Assembly: GCA_026398715.1 (NCBI GenBank)
Contig: JAPLSI010000269.1
Location: 1 to 34,352 of the forward strand
From: Gammaproteobacteria bacterium
GTDB lineage: Bacteria > Pseudomonadota > Gammaproteobacteria > Xanthomonadales > Xanthomonadaceae
Direction: 5' to 3'
DNA: 34,352 nucleotides
Below, in pieces: positions 8,819 to 17,032 of this stretch. The position numbers and the translations under genes are program-made. The notes beneath the pieces were generated by a model. It was not told the origin of the DNA. It saw only the letters and a program-made list of their open reading frames with translations, and did not search any database. The first letter of the stretch is position 1. Every line of letters begins with the position of its first letter.

Positions 8819-9211
8819 ATGCGTCACTATGAAGTCGTATTCATGGTCCATCCGGACCAGAGCGAACAAGTGCCGGCCATGATCGAGCGCTACAAGGCGC
8901 TGATCGAGGGCGACAACGGCAAGATCCATCGTCTGGAAGACTGGGGCCGCCGCCAGCTGGCGTACCCGATCGAGAACCTGGTCAAGGCCCATTACGTGCT
9001 CATGAACATCGAGTGCGGCCAGAAGGTGCTGACCGAGCTCGGCGACAGCTTCCGCTTCAACGACGCCGTGCTGCGTCACATCGTCCTCGCGCGGGAAGCC
9101 GCCGACACCGAACCGTCCCTGATCCTCAAGAGCAAGGATGAGAAGGGTGACCGCCGTCGTCGCGATGACGATTCGATGGATGGCGGCATTGACGCCGTCG
9201 ACGCCGCCTGA
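8819..9211 (+). CDS. rpsF: 30S ribosomal protein bS6
   Basis: Small-subunit protein that pairs with bS18 on the platform of the 30S subunit. The 130 residues begin with the typical [18 protein letters not shown] and include [13 protein letters not shown] (41-53). The C-terminal tail turns from basic to acidic (RRRRDDD then an Asp-rich end), as in species where RimK adds glutamates to bS6. It is the first gene of the rpsF-rpsR-rplI operon, 18 bp before rpsR. Confidence 0.98.
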   Translation: MRHYEVVFMVHPDQSEQVPAMIERYKALIEGDNGKIHRLEDWGRRQLAYPIENLVKAHYVLMNIECGQKVLTELGDSFRFNDAVLRHIVLAREAADTEPSLILKSKDEKGDRRRRDDDSMDGGIDAVDAA

Positions 9212-9229
9212 GCCTGAGAGGACAAGACC

Positions 9230-9460
9230 ATGTCGAAATTTTTCCGTCGCCGCAAGTTCTGCAAATTCACCGCCGAAGGCATCACCGAGATCGACTACAA
9301 GGACCTGGGCACCCTGCGCCAGTACCTGAGCGAGAACGGCAAGATCGTGCCGAGCCGCATCACCGGCACCAAGGCCAAGTACCAGCGCCAGTTGCAGACC
9401 GCGATCAAGCGCGCCCGCTTCCTCGCGTTGATCCCGTACACGGACAACCACAACGTCTGA
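9230..9460 (+). CDS. rpsR: 30S ribosomal protein bS18
   Basis: A 76-residue basic protein with the family opening [10 protein letters not shown] and the core [20 protein letters not shown]. It forms a heterodimer with bS6 on the 30S platform. AGAGGACA provides the ribosome-binding site. There is no priB between rpsF and rpsR, unlike the enterobacterial arrangement. Confidence 0.98.
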   Translation: MSKFFRRRKFCKFTAEGITEIDYKDLGTLRQYLSENGKIVPSRITGTKAKYQRQLQTAIKRARFLALIPYTDNHNV

Positions 9461-9489
9461 GTATTCTTACGTCTTTACGGACAGCAACA

Positions 9490-9512
9490 GTTGCGGCGCG
9501 ATTGCGCCGCTA
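9490..9512 (+). other. Intercistronic hairpin between rpsR and rplI
   Basis: Perfect stem GCGGCGC (9493-9499), loop GATT, GCGCCGC (9504-9510), flanked by GTT and TAAC that can extend it. No T-run follows, so it is not an ordinary terminator. The rplI ribosome-binding site lies just downstream. Confidence 0.65.
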
Positions 9513-9531
9513 ACGTAACGGAGCTGCACAA

Positions 9532-9981
9532 ATGAAATTGATCCTCCTGCAAAAAGTCGTGAACCTCGGTGGCCTTGGTGACAAGGTCGACGTGAAGCCG
9601 GGCTACGGCCGCAACTACCTGGTGCCGTACGGCAAGGCCGTGCCGGCCACCGCCGCCAACGTGGCTGCGTTCGAAGCCAAGCGCGCTGAATACGAAGCCA
9701 AGGCCGACTCCATCCTCGCCGCTGCCCAGGCTCGCCTGGCTGGTTTCGAAGACGCTTCGGTCACCATCACCGCCAATGCTTCCACCGAAGGCAAGCTGTT
9801 CGGCTCGGTCGGCGCCCGCGACATCGCGGAAGCCTTCACCGCCGCCGGCCACAAGCTGGAAAAGTCGGAAGTGGTGATGAGCGACGGCCCGATCCGCCGC
9901 ACCGGCGAATTCGAAGTCACCGTGCACCTGCACGCGGACGTCGAAACCAAGGTAAAGGTCATCGTCGCGCCGGAAGCCTGA
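9532..9981 (+). CDS. rplI: 50S ribosomal protein bL9
   Basis: Large-subunit protein binding 23S rRNA at the base of the L1 stalk. The 149 residues begin [19 protein letters not shown], with the conserved [13 protein letters not shown] (24-36). The two-domain layout with the long connecting helix (about 41-74) and a C-terminal domain is full length. The start has an ACGGAG ribosome-binding site. A strong terminator follows 22 bases after the stop. Confidence 0.98.
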   Translation: MKLILLQKVVNLGGLGDKVDVKPGYGRNYLVPYGKAVPATAANVAAFEAKRAEYEAKADSILAAAQARLAGFEDASVTITANASTEGKLFGSVGARDIAEAFTAAGHKLEKSEVVMSDGPIRRTGEFEVTVHLHADVETKVKVIVAPEA

Positions 9982-10003
9982 GTTTCCAACGCGTTTCACC
10001 AAG

Positions 10004-10034
10004 AAAAGGCCACCTTCGGGTGGCCTTTTCTTTT
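10004..10034 (+). terminator. Rho-independent terminator of the rpsF operon
   Basis: Stem AAAAGGCCACC, loop TTCG, GGTGGCCTTTT, continuing into a T-rich run (CTTTT). The tetraloop and flanking A/T tracts are textbook; because of the A-tract it could also work for transcription from the other side. Confidence 0.93.
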
Positions 10035-10054
10035 CCTCCTTCCGAATCCGGAGG

Positions 10055-10206
10055 CGACAGCTGGCGACGCCGTGGGGTACAACTCCTTCGGCCGCCCGCG
10101 CGAACGCTTGACGGCGCCGGGGGACGGGTCCGCCCTGGTCGCCCCGGCGTAGCCGCTCCATGCGGACTCAGGGTCGACCGGCCGGCCATCCATGGCCGGC
10201 CTCCTG
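10055..10206 (-). repeat. Foldback repeat, copy 1 (inverted, degenerate)
   Basis: The reverse complement matches copy 2 (10340-10477) over the ends and the core: the CGACAGCTGG end, the GCCCCGGCGTAGCCGC stretch, GCGGACTCAGGG and the GGCCGGCC hairpin. The internal palindrome GGCCGGCCAT-CC-ATGGCCGGCC spans 10180-10201. Relative to copy 2 it carries extra sequence at about 10098-10140 and lacks the matching second terminal repeat. Confidence 0.75.
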
Positions 10207-10339
10207 TGCGAACCCATCCCCCGTCACCGCCAAGCGTTCTTCAGACACCGTCGCGTGTGGTTGAACGTCAACCGCAAAGCGCGTCCGCTTTTTTCTTCCC
10301 AGCTCAAATGCACTTCGCCGAACACACCTCACCCGTACA

Positions 10340-10477
10340 CGACGGCTGGTGGCGTCGTGGGGCATGATTCCGGAGGAGGCCGGCCAGGGATGGCCGGCCG
10401 CACGCCCCTGAGTCCGCAGGATGCGGCTACGCCGGGGCGGCCGCAGGAGTCGTGCCCCACGGCGCCACCAGCTGTCG
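10340..10477 (+). repeat. Foldback repeat, copy 2 (complete)
   Basis: A 138-bp element closed by 32-bp terminal inverted repeats (10340-10371 and 10446-10477), 28 of 32 positions complementary, and the four exceptions all G.T pairs. Inside are hairpin A, GGCCGGCCA-GGGA-TGGCCGGCC (10378-10399), and arm B, CGCCCC (10403-10408) with GGGGCG (10434-10439) enclosing CCGCA-GGA-TGCGG (10414-10426). No coding potential; REP- or MITE-like. Confidence 0.85.
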
Positions 10478-10517
10478 GCTTCGATCGCAGTGTCTCGGGA
10501 GATGAGACGGGTCAGTG

Positions 10518-10526
10518 TTATCCACA
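10518..10526 (+). promoter_or_regulatory. Perfect DnaA box upstream of dnaB
   Basis: TTATCCACA matches the strongest DnaA box consensus exactly. It lies 157 bases before the dnaB start. I saw no second perfect box nearby, so this is not a replication origin; regulation of dnaB by DnaA is an inference. Confidence 0.7.
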
Positions 10527-10682
10527 GACTTATCTGCAACAGATTTGCCGTGGAAGGACTACGATGGACTCGGGGTTTGTGACAACTTTCCTGATGACAT
10601 TCGAGACGAGCCTTGCACGACGCTGGCGCAATGGATCGCGCAGCATGATTTTTACCTGGTAGCACCGGAATCCAAGCAATCC

Positions 10683-12071
10683 ATGGCCGCACGCCCCGAA
10701 TCTTTTCGTTCCGACAGCAAACTTGACGCCTTGCGCGTCCCGCCGCAATCGGTCGAGGCCGAGCAGGCGGTCATCGGCGGCCTGATGCTGGCGCCCGACT
10801 CGCTGGACCGGGTCGGCGACTTCCTGACCGAACATGATTTCTACCGGCGCGACCACCGGCTGATCTATCGCGGCATCCGCGAACTGTCGGAAAAGAGCAA
10901 ACCTTTCGACGCCGTCACCCTGGGTGAATGGTTCGAGGCCCACAACCTGGCTGAGCAGATCGGCGGCACCTGGTACCTGATCGAACTGGCCAGTACCACG
11001 CCATCGGCCGCCAATATCCGCGCCTACGCCGAGATCGTCCGCGAAAAATCGGTGATGCGGCAGCTGATCGACGCCGGCACCGAGATCGTCAACGACGGTT
11101 TCCAGCCCGAAGGCCGCGACAGCCAGGAAGTGCTGTCCGCCGCCGAAATGAAGGTGTTCCGCATCGCCGAGCAGGGCCGTCGCGGCCGCGCCGACTTCAT
11201 CCCGTTGCGCGAGGCGATGAAGGACGCGTTCCAGCAATTGCAGGAGCGCTACGAAAACCAGGGCACCGTCACCGGCCTGCCGACCGGCTTCCATGACTTC
11301 GATGAAATGACCGCCGGCCTGCAACCGTCCGACCTGATCATCCTGGCCGCGCGCCCGGCGATGGGCAAGACCACGCTGGCGCTGAACATGGCTGAGTACG
11401 CCGCGCTCAAGACCAAGAAAGCCGTCGCCGTGTATTCGATGGAAATGTCGGCCTCGCAGCTGGCCTTCCGCCTGATCTCCTCGATCGGCCGGGTCAACGC
11501 CACGCGACTGCGCACCGGCCAGCTGGAAGACGAGGACTGGTCGCGCGTGAACATGGCGATCAAGATGCTGTCGGACATGAAGATCTTCATCGACGACACG
11601 CCGGCGCTGTCGCCGGACGTATTGCGTTCCAAGGCGCGGCGCATCAAGCGCGAGCACGACCTGGGCCTGATCGTGATCGACTACCTGCAGTTGATGACGG
11701 TGCCGGGCACGGGCGAAAACCGCGCGACCGAAATCTCCGAGATTTCCCGATCGCTCAAGGCGCTGGCGAAGGAATTGAACGTGCCGGTGATCGCCCTGTC
11801 GCAGCTCAACCGCAGCCTGGAATCGCGCACCGACAAGCGCCCGGTGATGGCCGACCTTCGCGAATCGGGCGCCATCGAGCAGGACGCCGACATCATCGTC
11901 TTCATCTACCGCGACGAGTACTACAACAAGGAATCGGCCGACAAGGGCCTGGCCGAGGTGATCATCGGCAAGCAGCGTAACGGCCCGACCGGCGTGTGCA
12001 AGCTGAAGTTCTTCGGTGAATACACCCGCTTCGACAACCTGGCTCGCGACAGCATCGGATCCTTCGAATAA
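10683..12071 (+). CDS. dnaB: Replicative DNA helicase DnaB
   Basis: Hexameric 5'-3' helicase of the replication fork. The 462 residues contain the N-terminal domain starting at RVPPQSVEAEQAVIGGLML (18-36), the linker, and a RecA-like motor with Walker A (AARPAMGKTT, Lys229), the Walker B segment IVIDYLQLM (330-338) and the C-terminal QRNGPTG motif (431-437). I chose the ATG at 10683 because the N-terminal domain begins 18 residues later, as in relatives; an in-frame extension up to a GTG at 10515 would run over the DnaA box and has no family resemblance. No intein or insertion. alr follows after 9 bp. Confidence 0.97.
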   Translation: MAARPESFRSDSKLDALRVPPQSVEAEQAVIGGLMLAPDSLDRVGDFLTEHDFYRRDHRLIYRGIRELSEKSKPFDAVTLGEWFEAHNLAEQIGGTWYLIELASTTPSAANIRAYAEIVREKSVMRQLIDAGTEIVNDGFQPEGRDSQEVLSAAEMKVFRIAEQGRRGRADFIPLREAMKDAFQQLQERYENQGTVTGLPTGFHDFDEMTAGLQPSDLIILAARPAMGKTTLALNMAEYAALKTKKAVAVYSMEMSASQLAFRLISSIGRVNATRLRTGQLEDEDWSRVNMAIKMLSDMKIFIDDTPALSPDVLRSKARRIKREHDLGLIVIDYLQLMTVPGTGENRATEISEISRSLKALAKELNVPVIALSQLNRSLESRTDKRPVMADLRESGAIEQDADIIVFIYRDEYYNKESADKGLAEVIIGKQRNGPTGVCKLKFFGEYTRFDNLARDSIGSFE

Positions 12072-12080
12072 GCTTCTCGC

Positions 12081-13157
12081 ATGTCCCGCGCCACGACCGC
12101 CACCATCCACGCAGACGCGCTGCGCCACAACCTGGCGCAGGTGCGCGCGCTGGCGCCGCATTCGAAGGTGATGGCGGTGGTGAAGGCCGATGGCTATGGC
12201 CATGGCCTGGAACGGGTGGCGCATGCGCTGGAAGGGGCTGATGCCTTCGGCGTGGCCGCGTTGTCCGATGCCGAGCGCCTGCGCGCCGCCGGCCTGTCAC
12301 AACGGATCGTGTTGCTGTCAGGCTTCGATGAACCGGCCGACCTCGCACAGTTGCGGCGGCTGGGCGTGGACACCGTGGTCCACCATGAATCGCAACTGGC
12401 GATGCTCGAAGCCGACTCGAGCACCGATCCCATCCGCGTCTGGCTGAAGTTCGATACCGGCATGCATCGGCTCGGCTTTGCTCCCACGCGCGCGCGCGAG
12501 GTGCATGCACGATTGCGCGCGTTGCCGCAGGTGGACAGCGAACTCAACCTGATGACCCATTTCGCCAGCTCCGATGAATTCGGTGGCAGCCAGACTCGTC
12601 AACAGATCGCCGGCTTCGGTGAAGCAACGTCGGCACTGGGCGGCGCGGTATCCCTTTCGAATTCAGCGGCCGTGCTCGGCTGGCCCGAGGCGCATCGCGA
12701 TTGGGTTCGAGCCGGCGGCGCGCTGTATGGTTTGTCCGTGGTTGCCGGCAAGACCGGCGCCGATTTCGGGCTCAAGCCGGCCATGACGCTTTCGACGCGG
12801 ATCATCGCCATCAATCGCGTCGCCCGCGGCGAACGCATCGGCTATTCGGCCACCTGGCAATGCCCCGAGGACATGGACGTGGGCGTGGCAGCGATTGGCT
12901 ATGGCGACGGCTATCCTCGCGCTGCGCCCGCTGGCACGCCGGTGCTGGTCAATGGCGTGCGAGTGCCGGTGATCGGCCGCGTCTCGATGGACCTGATGAC
13001 GCTCGACCTGCGCGGGCTGTCAAACGTTGCGGTCGGCGACCCCGTCACCCTGTGGGGACCGGATCTGCCGGTGGAGCAGGTGGCCGAAGCCGCCGGCACC
13101 ATCAGCTACGAGCTCACTTGCTCGATCACGCGGCGCGTTCGTTTCGTCGAAGCCTGA
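12081..13157 (+). CDS. alr: Alanine racemase
   Basis: PLP-dependent enzyme converting L-alanine to D-alanine for peptidoglycan. The 358-residue protein has the PLP lysine Lys35 in VVKADGYGHG and the second catalytic base Tyr255 in RIGYSATW, together with the IGYGDGYPR loop (272-280) and the VSMDLMTLD segment (301-309). It begins 9 bp after dnaB and probably shares its transcript, an arrangement common in gammaproteobacteria. The downstream gene is convergent. Confidence 0.97.
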   Translation: MSRATTATIHADALRHNLAQVRALAPHSKVMAVVKADGYGHGLERVAHALEGADAFGVAALSDAERLRAAGLSQRIVLLSGFDEPADLAQLRRLGVDTVVHHESQLAMLEADSSTDPIRVWLKFDTGMHRLGFAPTRAREVHARLRALPQVDSELNLMTHFASSDEFGGSQTRQQIAGFGEATSALGGAVSLSNSAAVLGWPEAHRDWVRAGGALYGLSVVAGKTGADFGLKPAMTLSTRIIAINRVARGERIGYSATWQCPEDMDVGVAAIGYGDGYPRAAPAGTPVLVNGVRVPVIGRVSMDLMTLDLRGLSNVAVGDPVTLWGPDLPVEQVAEAAGTISYELTCSITRRVRFVEA

Positions 13158-13189
13158 TAACCGCAGCCCCGGTGGTCGTATCGCCGCCC

Positions 13190-14947
13190 TCAGTGGTCGA
13201 ACTGCAGGCGCGCCAGCTCCGCATACAAGCCGTTCTGTTCCATCAGTTGCGCATGCGTGCCTTGCGCAACAACGCGGCCCTGGTCCATCACGACGATTCG
13301 ATCGGCTTTCAGAACCGTCGCCAGGCGATGGGCGATGACCAAGGTAGTGCGGCCGTGCATCAGCCGCTCGAGAGCCTGTTGCACGGCGCGTTCGCTTTGC
13401 GCATCCAGCGCCGAGGTGGCCTCGTCCAGCAACAGGATGGGCGCGTCCTTCAGCAGTGCGCGCGCGATGGCCAGGCGCTGCTGCTGGCCGCCTGAAAGCC
13501 GCGCGCCGCGCTCGCCCAATTCGCTGTCGTAACCCTGGGGCAGGGCCGACAGGAATTCGTGGGCTTCGGCGCTGCGGGCCGCGGCTTCGATCTGCCCGTC
13601 GCTGGCGTCGAGCTTGCCGTAACGTAGGTTTTCGCGCGCCGTGGTGCCGAAGATCACCGGGTCCTGTGGCACCAGGGCGATGGCCGATCGCAGATCACCC
13701 GGGTCCAGGTCGCGCACGTCGATGTCGTCGAGGCGCACGCTGCCTGATTGCGGATCGTGGAAGCGCAGCAACAACTGGAACACGGTGCTCTTGCCGGCAC
13801 CCGATGGACCGACCAGTGCCACGGTTTCGCCGGGCGCGACATGCAGGCTGAAATCCTCCAGCGCCGCAGTATCGGGTCGGCTGGAATAATGGAAGCGGAC
13901 ATTCTCGAGCTTGAGGTCGCCACGCAGGGGGCTTGGAATGGCCGTAGGCGAAGTTGGCGGCTGCAGTGCGGAAACTTCCTGCAGCAGTTGGTTGATGCGT
14001 TCCATGCCGCCGCTGGCGCGCTGCACTTCGGCCCAGACTTCGGTCAGCGCACCGACCGATCCGGCGCCGATCATGGCGTAGATGACGAATTGCGCCAGGG
14101 TACCTGCGCTCATTTCGCCGGCGATCACATCCTGCGCGCCAACCCACAATACCGAGACGATCGCGCCGAAAACCAGCACGATGACGCTGGCGGTCAGGAT
14201 GCTCTGCATGCGGATGCGCTTGCGCGCCGCGCCGAGCGAGAGTTTTACGGCGGCCGAGAAGCGATCGCGTTCGAACGGTTCGCGCGCATAACTTTGCACG
14301 GTGTGCATGGCGTTGAAGGTCTCGCCAGCGCGGGCATTGGCGTCGGCGACGCGGTCCTGGCTGTCCTTGGCGGCGCCGCGCACGCGCCGTCCCGACAGCG
14401 CGATAGGCAGCACGATCAGCGGGATCCCGATCAGCGCCAGTCCGGCCAGGCGCGGACTCGTGATCGCCAGCATTACCGCGCTGCCGGTGACGGTGATCGC
14501 GCTGCGCAAGGCGATCGACATGCTCGAACCCACGACGCTGCGCAACAGTTCGGCATCGGCCGACAGGCGCGACAGCAACTCGCCGCTGCGGGTGCGTTCG
14601 AAGAAGTCCTGGTCGAGCGACAACAGGTGGCCGTAAAGCTTCTGGCGAAGGTCGGCGATGACGCGCTCGCCCAGCAATGACACGAAGTAGAAGCGGGCGG
14701 CCGTCGCCATTGCCAGAACCACGGCCACCACGAACAACAGGATGAACCACCGGTCCACGGAGGTGCCCTTGGCGAAGCCCTGGTCGATCATGTGCTTGAA
14801 CGCGACCGGGAATACCAGCGTGGCGCTGGAGGACAGCGCAAGCGCCGCCAGCCAACCGCCCAGCATGACCCGGTGCGGACGCAGGAATGGAAGCAGGCCG
14901 CGCAGCGACATCAGGCGCTGCTTGGGGGATTCCATCGGGGTACTCAT
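13190..14947 (-). CDS. ABC exporter, fused permease and ATPase (MsbA/LmrA type)
   Basis: Half-transporter of 585 residues acting as a homodimer in the inner membrane. The N-terminal six-helix domain (about 25-310) contains the coupling-helix segment DQDFFERTRSGELLSRLSAD. The ATPase domain has Walker A GPSGAGKST (380-388), signature LSGGQ (484-488), Walker B LLLDEA (505-510) and the H-loop His540. The substrate is unknown; lipid or drug export is typical of the family. The start overlaps the YigZ stop as ATGA, so it is the last gene of the ECF sigma operon. It is probably not the housekeeping msbA, since no lpxK neighbour is seen. Confidence 0.93.
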   Translation of the reverse strand: MSTPMESPKQRLMSLRGLLPFLRPHRVMLGGWLAALALSSSATLVFPVAFKHMIDQGFAKGTSVDRWFILLFVVAVVLAMATAARFYFVSLLGERVIADLRQKLYGHLLSLDQDFFERTRSGELLSRLSADAELLRSVVGSSMSIALRSAITVTGSAVMLAITSPRLAGLALIGIPLIVLPIALSGRRVRGAAKDSQDRVADANARAGETFNAMHTVQSYAREPFERDRFSAAVKLSLGAARKRIRMQSILTASVIVLVFGAIVSVLWVGAQDVIAGEMSAGTLAQFVIYAMIGAGSVGALTEVWAEVQRASGGMERINQLLQEVSALQPPTSPTAIPSPLRGDLKLENVRFHYSSRPDTAALEDFSLHVAPGETVALVGPSGAGKSTVFQLLLRFHDPQSGSVRLDDIDVRDLDPGDLRSAIALVPQDPVIFGTTARENLRYGKLDASDGQIEAAARSAEAHEFLSALPQGYDSELGERGARLSGGQQQRLAIARALLKDAPILLLDEATSALDAQSERAVQQALERLMHGRTTLVIAHRLATVLKADRIVVMDQGRVVAQGTHAQLMEQNGLYAELARLQFDH

Positions 14948-15546
14948 GCGCCGTTGGCCTCGTGGATCGTCAAGGTGGCGGCGCCGCGGCTGAGATCGCG
15001 CAGGCGTTGTGCCAAGCCTTCGAACATGGAGGCTGGCAGGCGCAAACGCAAGCGCAGTCCGTGTTCGTCAAAGCTTTCACCGGTTTTTTCGGCCTGGAAG
15101 GCGGGCAACAGCGAGTGCACCGTGCCCGAGAGGGCGAAATCACAGGCGATCTCGGCCTCGGCCAGGTCCAGCAGGGGCAGGCGTCGCGCCGTGCGCAGGC
15201 ATTCGGCCGCACAGCCGCCGTAGGCGCGCGCCAGGCCACCGGCGCCGAGGTTGATGCCGCCATACCAACGGGTGACCACCACCATTACCTGGTTGAAGCC
15301 CTGTTGGTCGATGGCGGCCAGGATCGGACGCCCGGCGGTGCCGCCCGGCTCGGCATCGTCGGATGACCGGTACTCCGCACCGATGCGCCAAGCCCAGCAA
15401 TTGTGAGTGGCATCGGCCACCGAAACCTCGCGCAGCCAGGCCATTGCTTCGGCGGCGCTTTGCACGGCGCTGGCGTTGGCGCGGAATCGGCTCTTCTTCA
15501 CTTCCAGAAGGAAGGTTGCCGGCGCTGCCAGTGTGTCGAGGATCAT
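14944..15546 (-). CDS. yigZ: YigZ/IMPACT family protein
   Basis: A 200-residue member of the UPF0029/IMPACT family. The N-terminal domain contains KSRFRANA (18-25), THNCWAWRIG (47-56), SSDDAEPGGTAGRPIL (61-76) and the TRWYGGINLGAGGL run (92-105); the C-terminal part is the ferredoxin-like half. The biochemical role is not settled for the family, with links to translation and nucleic acid binding proposed. It overlaps genes at both ends by ATGA junctions, so it is locked into the sigma/anti-sigma operon here. Confidence 0.93.
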   Translation of the reverse strand: MILDTLAAPATFLLEVKKSRFRANASAVQSAAEAMAWLREVSVADATHNCWAWRIGAEYRSSDDAEPGGTAGRPILAAIDQQGFNQVMVVVTRWYGGINLGAGGLARAYGGCAAECLRTARRLPLLDLAEAEIACDFALSGTVHSLLPAFQAEKTGESFDEHGLRLRLRLPASMFEGLAQRLRDLSRGAATLTIHEANGA

Positions 15547-16433
15547 TCGCGCAATAGCGGCGCGAGATCGGCGGGCACCACGTAGTTGGGATAACGTTTG
15601 TGGAAACGCTTCAGGCTGGCGCGTGCTTCTTCGGTGCGATTGGCAGCGAGCAGTTGCCGCACCTGGGCGAGCCAGGTTGCGGGCTTCATGGGGCCGGATG
15701 CGGGTGTTGCAGGCGCGGCCGATCCGGCGACGCCGATCGATTGTTCGCGCGCGCTGCCCGCCGCATCGCGCGCAGCCAGGTTTGCATCGGCGGCCTTGCG
15801 TTGCCCCGCGTCGATTTTGCCGATCTGTTCGGCGGTGAGGATGGTGGTGGATTCCACCGATGCCACGTCGATGGCGGAAATCTGCGGCGCTGCCTCCTGC
15901 CTCGCAGCCTCGCCTTCGTCCAGGCCGTCATGCGGGAAGGACAGGGCTTCCGAGGCTCGCACAGGCGCTGCGGGGGCGGGCCTGGGCGCTTCGGCCACCA
16001 TCTTCGAGGCTGGAAGGCGGTTGTCCTGGATGCGCGCAGCCGCCGGGGCGCTGGCCGGAGGCGGGCCGGGCATCGGTCGCGGGGCGTCTCGCCGGGTCTC
16101 ACCGAGTTCAACGACCACGGCGTTGTCGGATTCGGGCGCGACCGATACCGGAGAAGTGCGCTCACCGTAGCCGCGCGAGGGATCGAGCATCTGCCAGCTG
16201 ACGCCGAGCGCCAGCACCGCCGCCGCGGCGGCGCCAATGCCCCACAGCCCGCCTGCCGAAGCAAACCAGCGGACATGCGGCTTGCGGGAACTGGCCGCGG
16301 CATTCGCGGCGGAACGCAGGATGCGGGCATCCAGTTCCGGCGACGGTTCACCGGCCGGCAACGCGCGCAGGATCCGCGCGAGTTCGCGTTCGGATTCGTC
16401 GTGCGCTTCGGTGGGCGGTTTTGGGGCGGTCAT
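15543..16433 (-). CDS. Single-pass anti-sigma-factor-like membrane protein
   Basis: A 296-residue protein with a cytosolic N-terminus (1-56) that begins with an acidic helix-like stretch, one transmembrane helix (about 57-80) and a long Pro/Ala-rich periplasmic segment. Residues 187-207 repeat a peptide found in the nearby VWA lipoprotein (AIDVA-VESTT-LTAEQ pattern). The end (about 250-296) is a TPR-like helical region with WLAQVRQLL and RYPNYVVPADL. Its start overlaps the ECF sigma stop as ATGA, the usual layout for a sigma/anti-sigma pair. No ZAS His/Cys zinc motif is present, so the anti-sigma role rests on context and topology rather than on a known domain. Confidence 0.8.
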   Translation of the reverse strand: MTAPKPPTEAHDESERELARILRALPAGEPSPELDARILRSAANAAASSRKPHVRWFASAGGLWGIGAAAAAVLALGVSWQMLDPSRGYGERTSPVSVAPESDNAVVVELGETRRDAPRPMPGPPPASAPAAARIQDNRLPASKMVAEAPRPAPAAPVRASEALSFPHDGLDEGEAARQEAAPQISAIDVASVESTTILTAEQIGKIDAGQRKAADANLAARDAAGSAREQSIGVAGSAAPATPASGPMKPATWLAQVRQLLAANRTEEARASLKRFHKRYPNYVVPADLAPLLRE

Positions 16434-17026
16434 GGCTTGAGTCTCAGGCGCAACTTGTCGATGGCGTAACGAAGCCGCGATTTGACGGTTTCGCGGCCCA
16501 CTCCGGTGATCTGGCCGATCTGCTCGAGCGAGAGTTCCTGTTCCAGCCGCAGCAGGACGACCTCCCGCTGATCTGCGGGCAATTCCTCCAAAGCCAACTG
16601 CAGGCGGCGGCGTTCCTCGAAGGCGGACAGTTGCCGTTCCGGTGTTTCCGGGTCGGCCTCGCGAATCGTGCGCTCGTCGGCGTCGGCCGGGGCTGGCGGG
16701 CGGTGCTGCAGGGCGCGCCAGTGGTCGGTAAGGCGATTGTGCGCGATCTGGAACAGCCAGGTGCTGAACCGCGCATCGGCCTGGTAGCGCGCCCGGGCGG
16801 TGATGACGCGCTGCCAGACGTCCTGGTAGAGCTCCTCGGCGGTGCCGTGGTCACGGACCTGGTGCAGCATGAATCGGAATAGCGGCCCGCGGTGCCGCGA
16901 GTACAGCGTTTCGAACGCGCTGGCCTCGCCGGCGCCATAGGCCAGCATCAATTCTTCGTCCGTAAGCTCCGCCTGCATGAGACGGAGCGTACGAAGTTTT
17001 GCCGCCCCCGGATAGCCGGTTGGCAT
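16430..17026 (-). CDS. ECF-type sigma-70 family RNA polymerase sigma factor
   Basis: Two-domain extracytoplasmic-function sigma factor of 198 residues. Region 2 runs through FETLYSRHRGPLFRF, TAEELYQDVWQRV and FSTWLFQIAHNRLTDHW; region 4 contains LPADQREVVLLRLEQELS and the helix-turn-helix IGQITGVGRETVKSRLRYA. The ATG at 17026 lies 6 bases after the VWA stop, but neither it nor the next ATG (16978, giving 182 residues starting MQAELTDEE) has a strong ribosome-binding site. The shorter form matches the usual ECF N-terminus better, so the true start is uncertain. The partner anti-sigma-like gene follows directly. Confidence 0.93.
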   Translation of the reverse strand: MPTGYPGAAKLRTLRLMQAELTDEELMLAYGAGEASAFETLYSRHRGPLFRFMLHQVRDHGTAEELYQDVWQRVITARARYQADARFSTWLFQIAHNRLTDHWRALQHRPPAPADADERTIREADPETPERQLSAFEERRRLQLALEELPADQREVVLLRLEQELSLEQIGQITGVGRETVKSRLRYAIDKLRLRLKP

Positions 17027-17032
17027 TCCCGG

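Larger units (their letters stand above)
9982..10682. other. 700-bp gene-free region between rplI and dnaB
   Basis: No credible gene is visible. The stretch contains the rplI terminator, two copies of a foldback repeat in opposite orientation, a 133-bp spacer between them without recognisable content, and about 205 bp before dnaB that include a perfect DnaA box. I found no convincing sigma-70 promoter for dnaB here, and the ATG at 10683 has a poor ribosome-binding site. Confidence 0.7.

Noticed and set aside
10055..10477. Foldback repeats as an insertion sequence
   Set aside because: No transposase frame or target-site duplication is visible and the elements are only about 140-150 bp; REP/MITE-like is the furthest the evidence goes.
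10515..10682. In-frame N-terminal extension of dnaB from a GTG at 10515
   Set aside because: It would code over the DnaA box and adds residues unlike any DnaB N-terminus; the ATG at 10683 gives the expected start.
10340..10682. Chromosomal origin near dnaB
   Set aside because: Only one perfect DnaA box was seen, with no AT-rich unwinding region and no dnaA or dnaN nearby.
10530..12224. 564-codon open frame antisense to dnaB
   Set aside because: Composition artefact of the opposite strand of dnaB; no recognisable domains.
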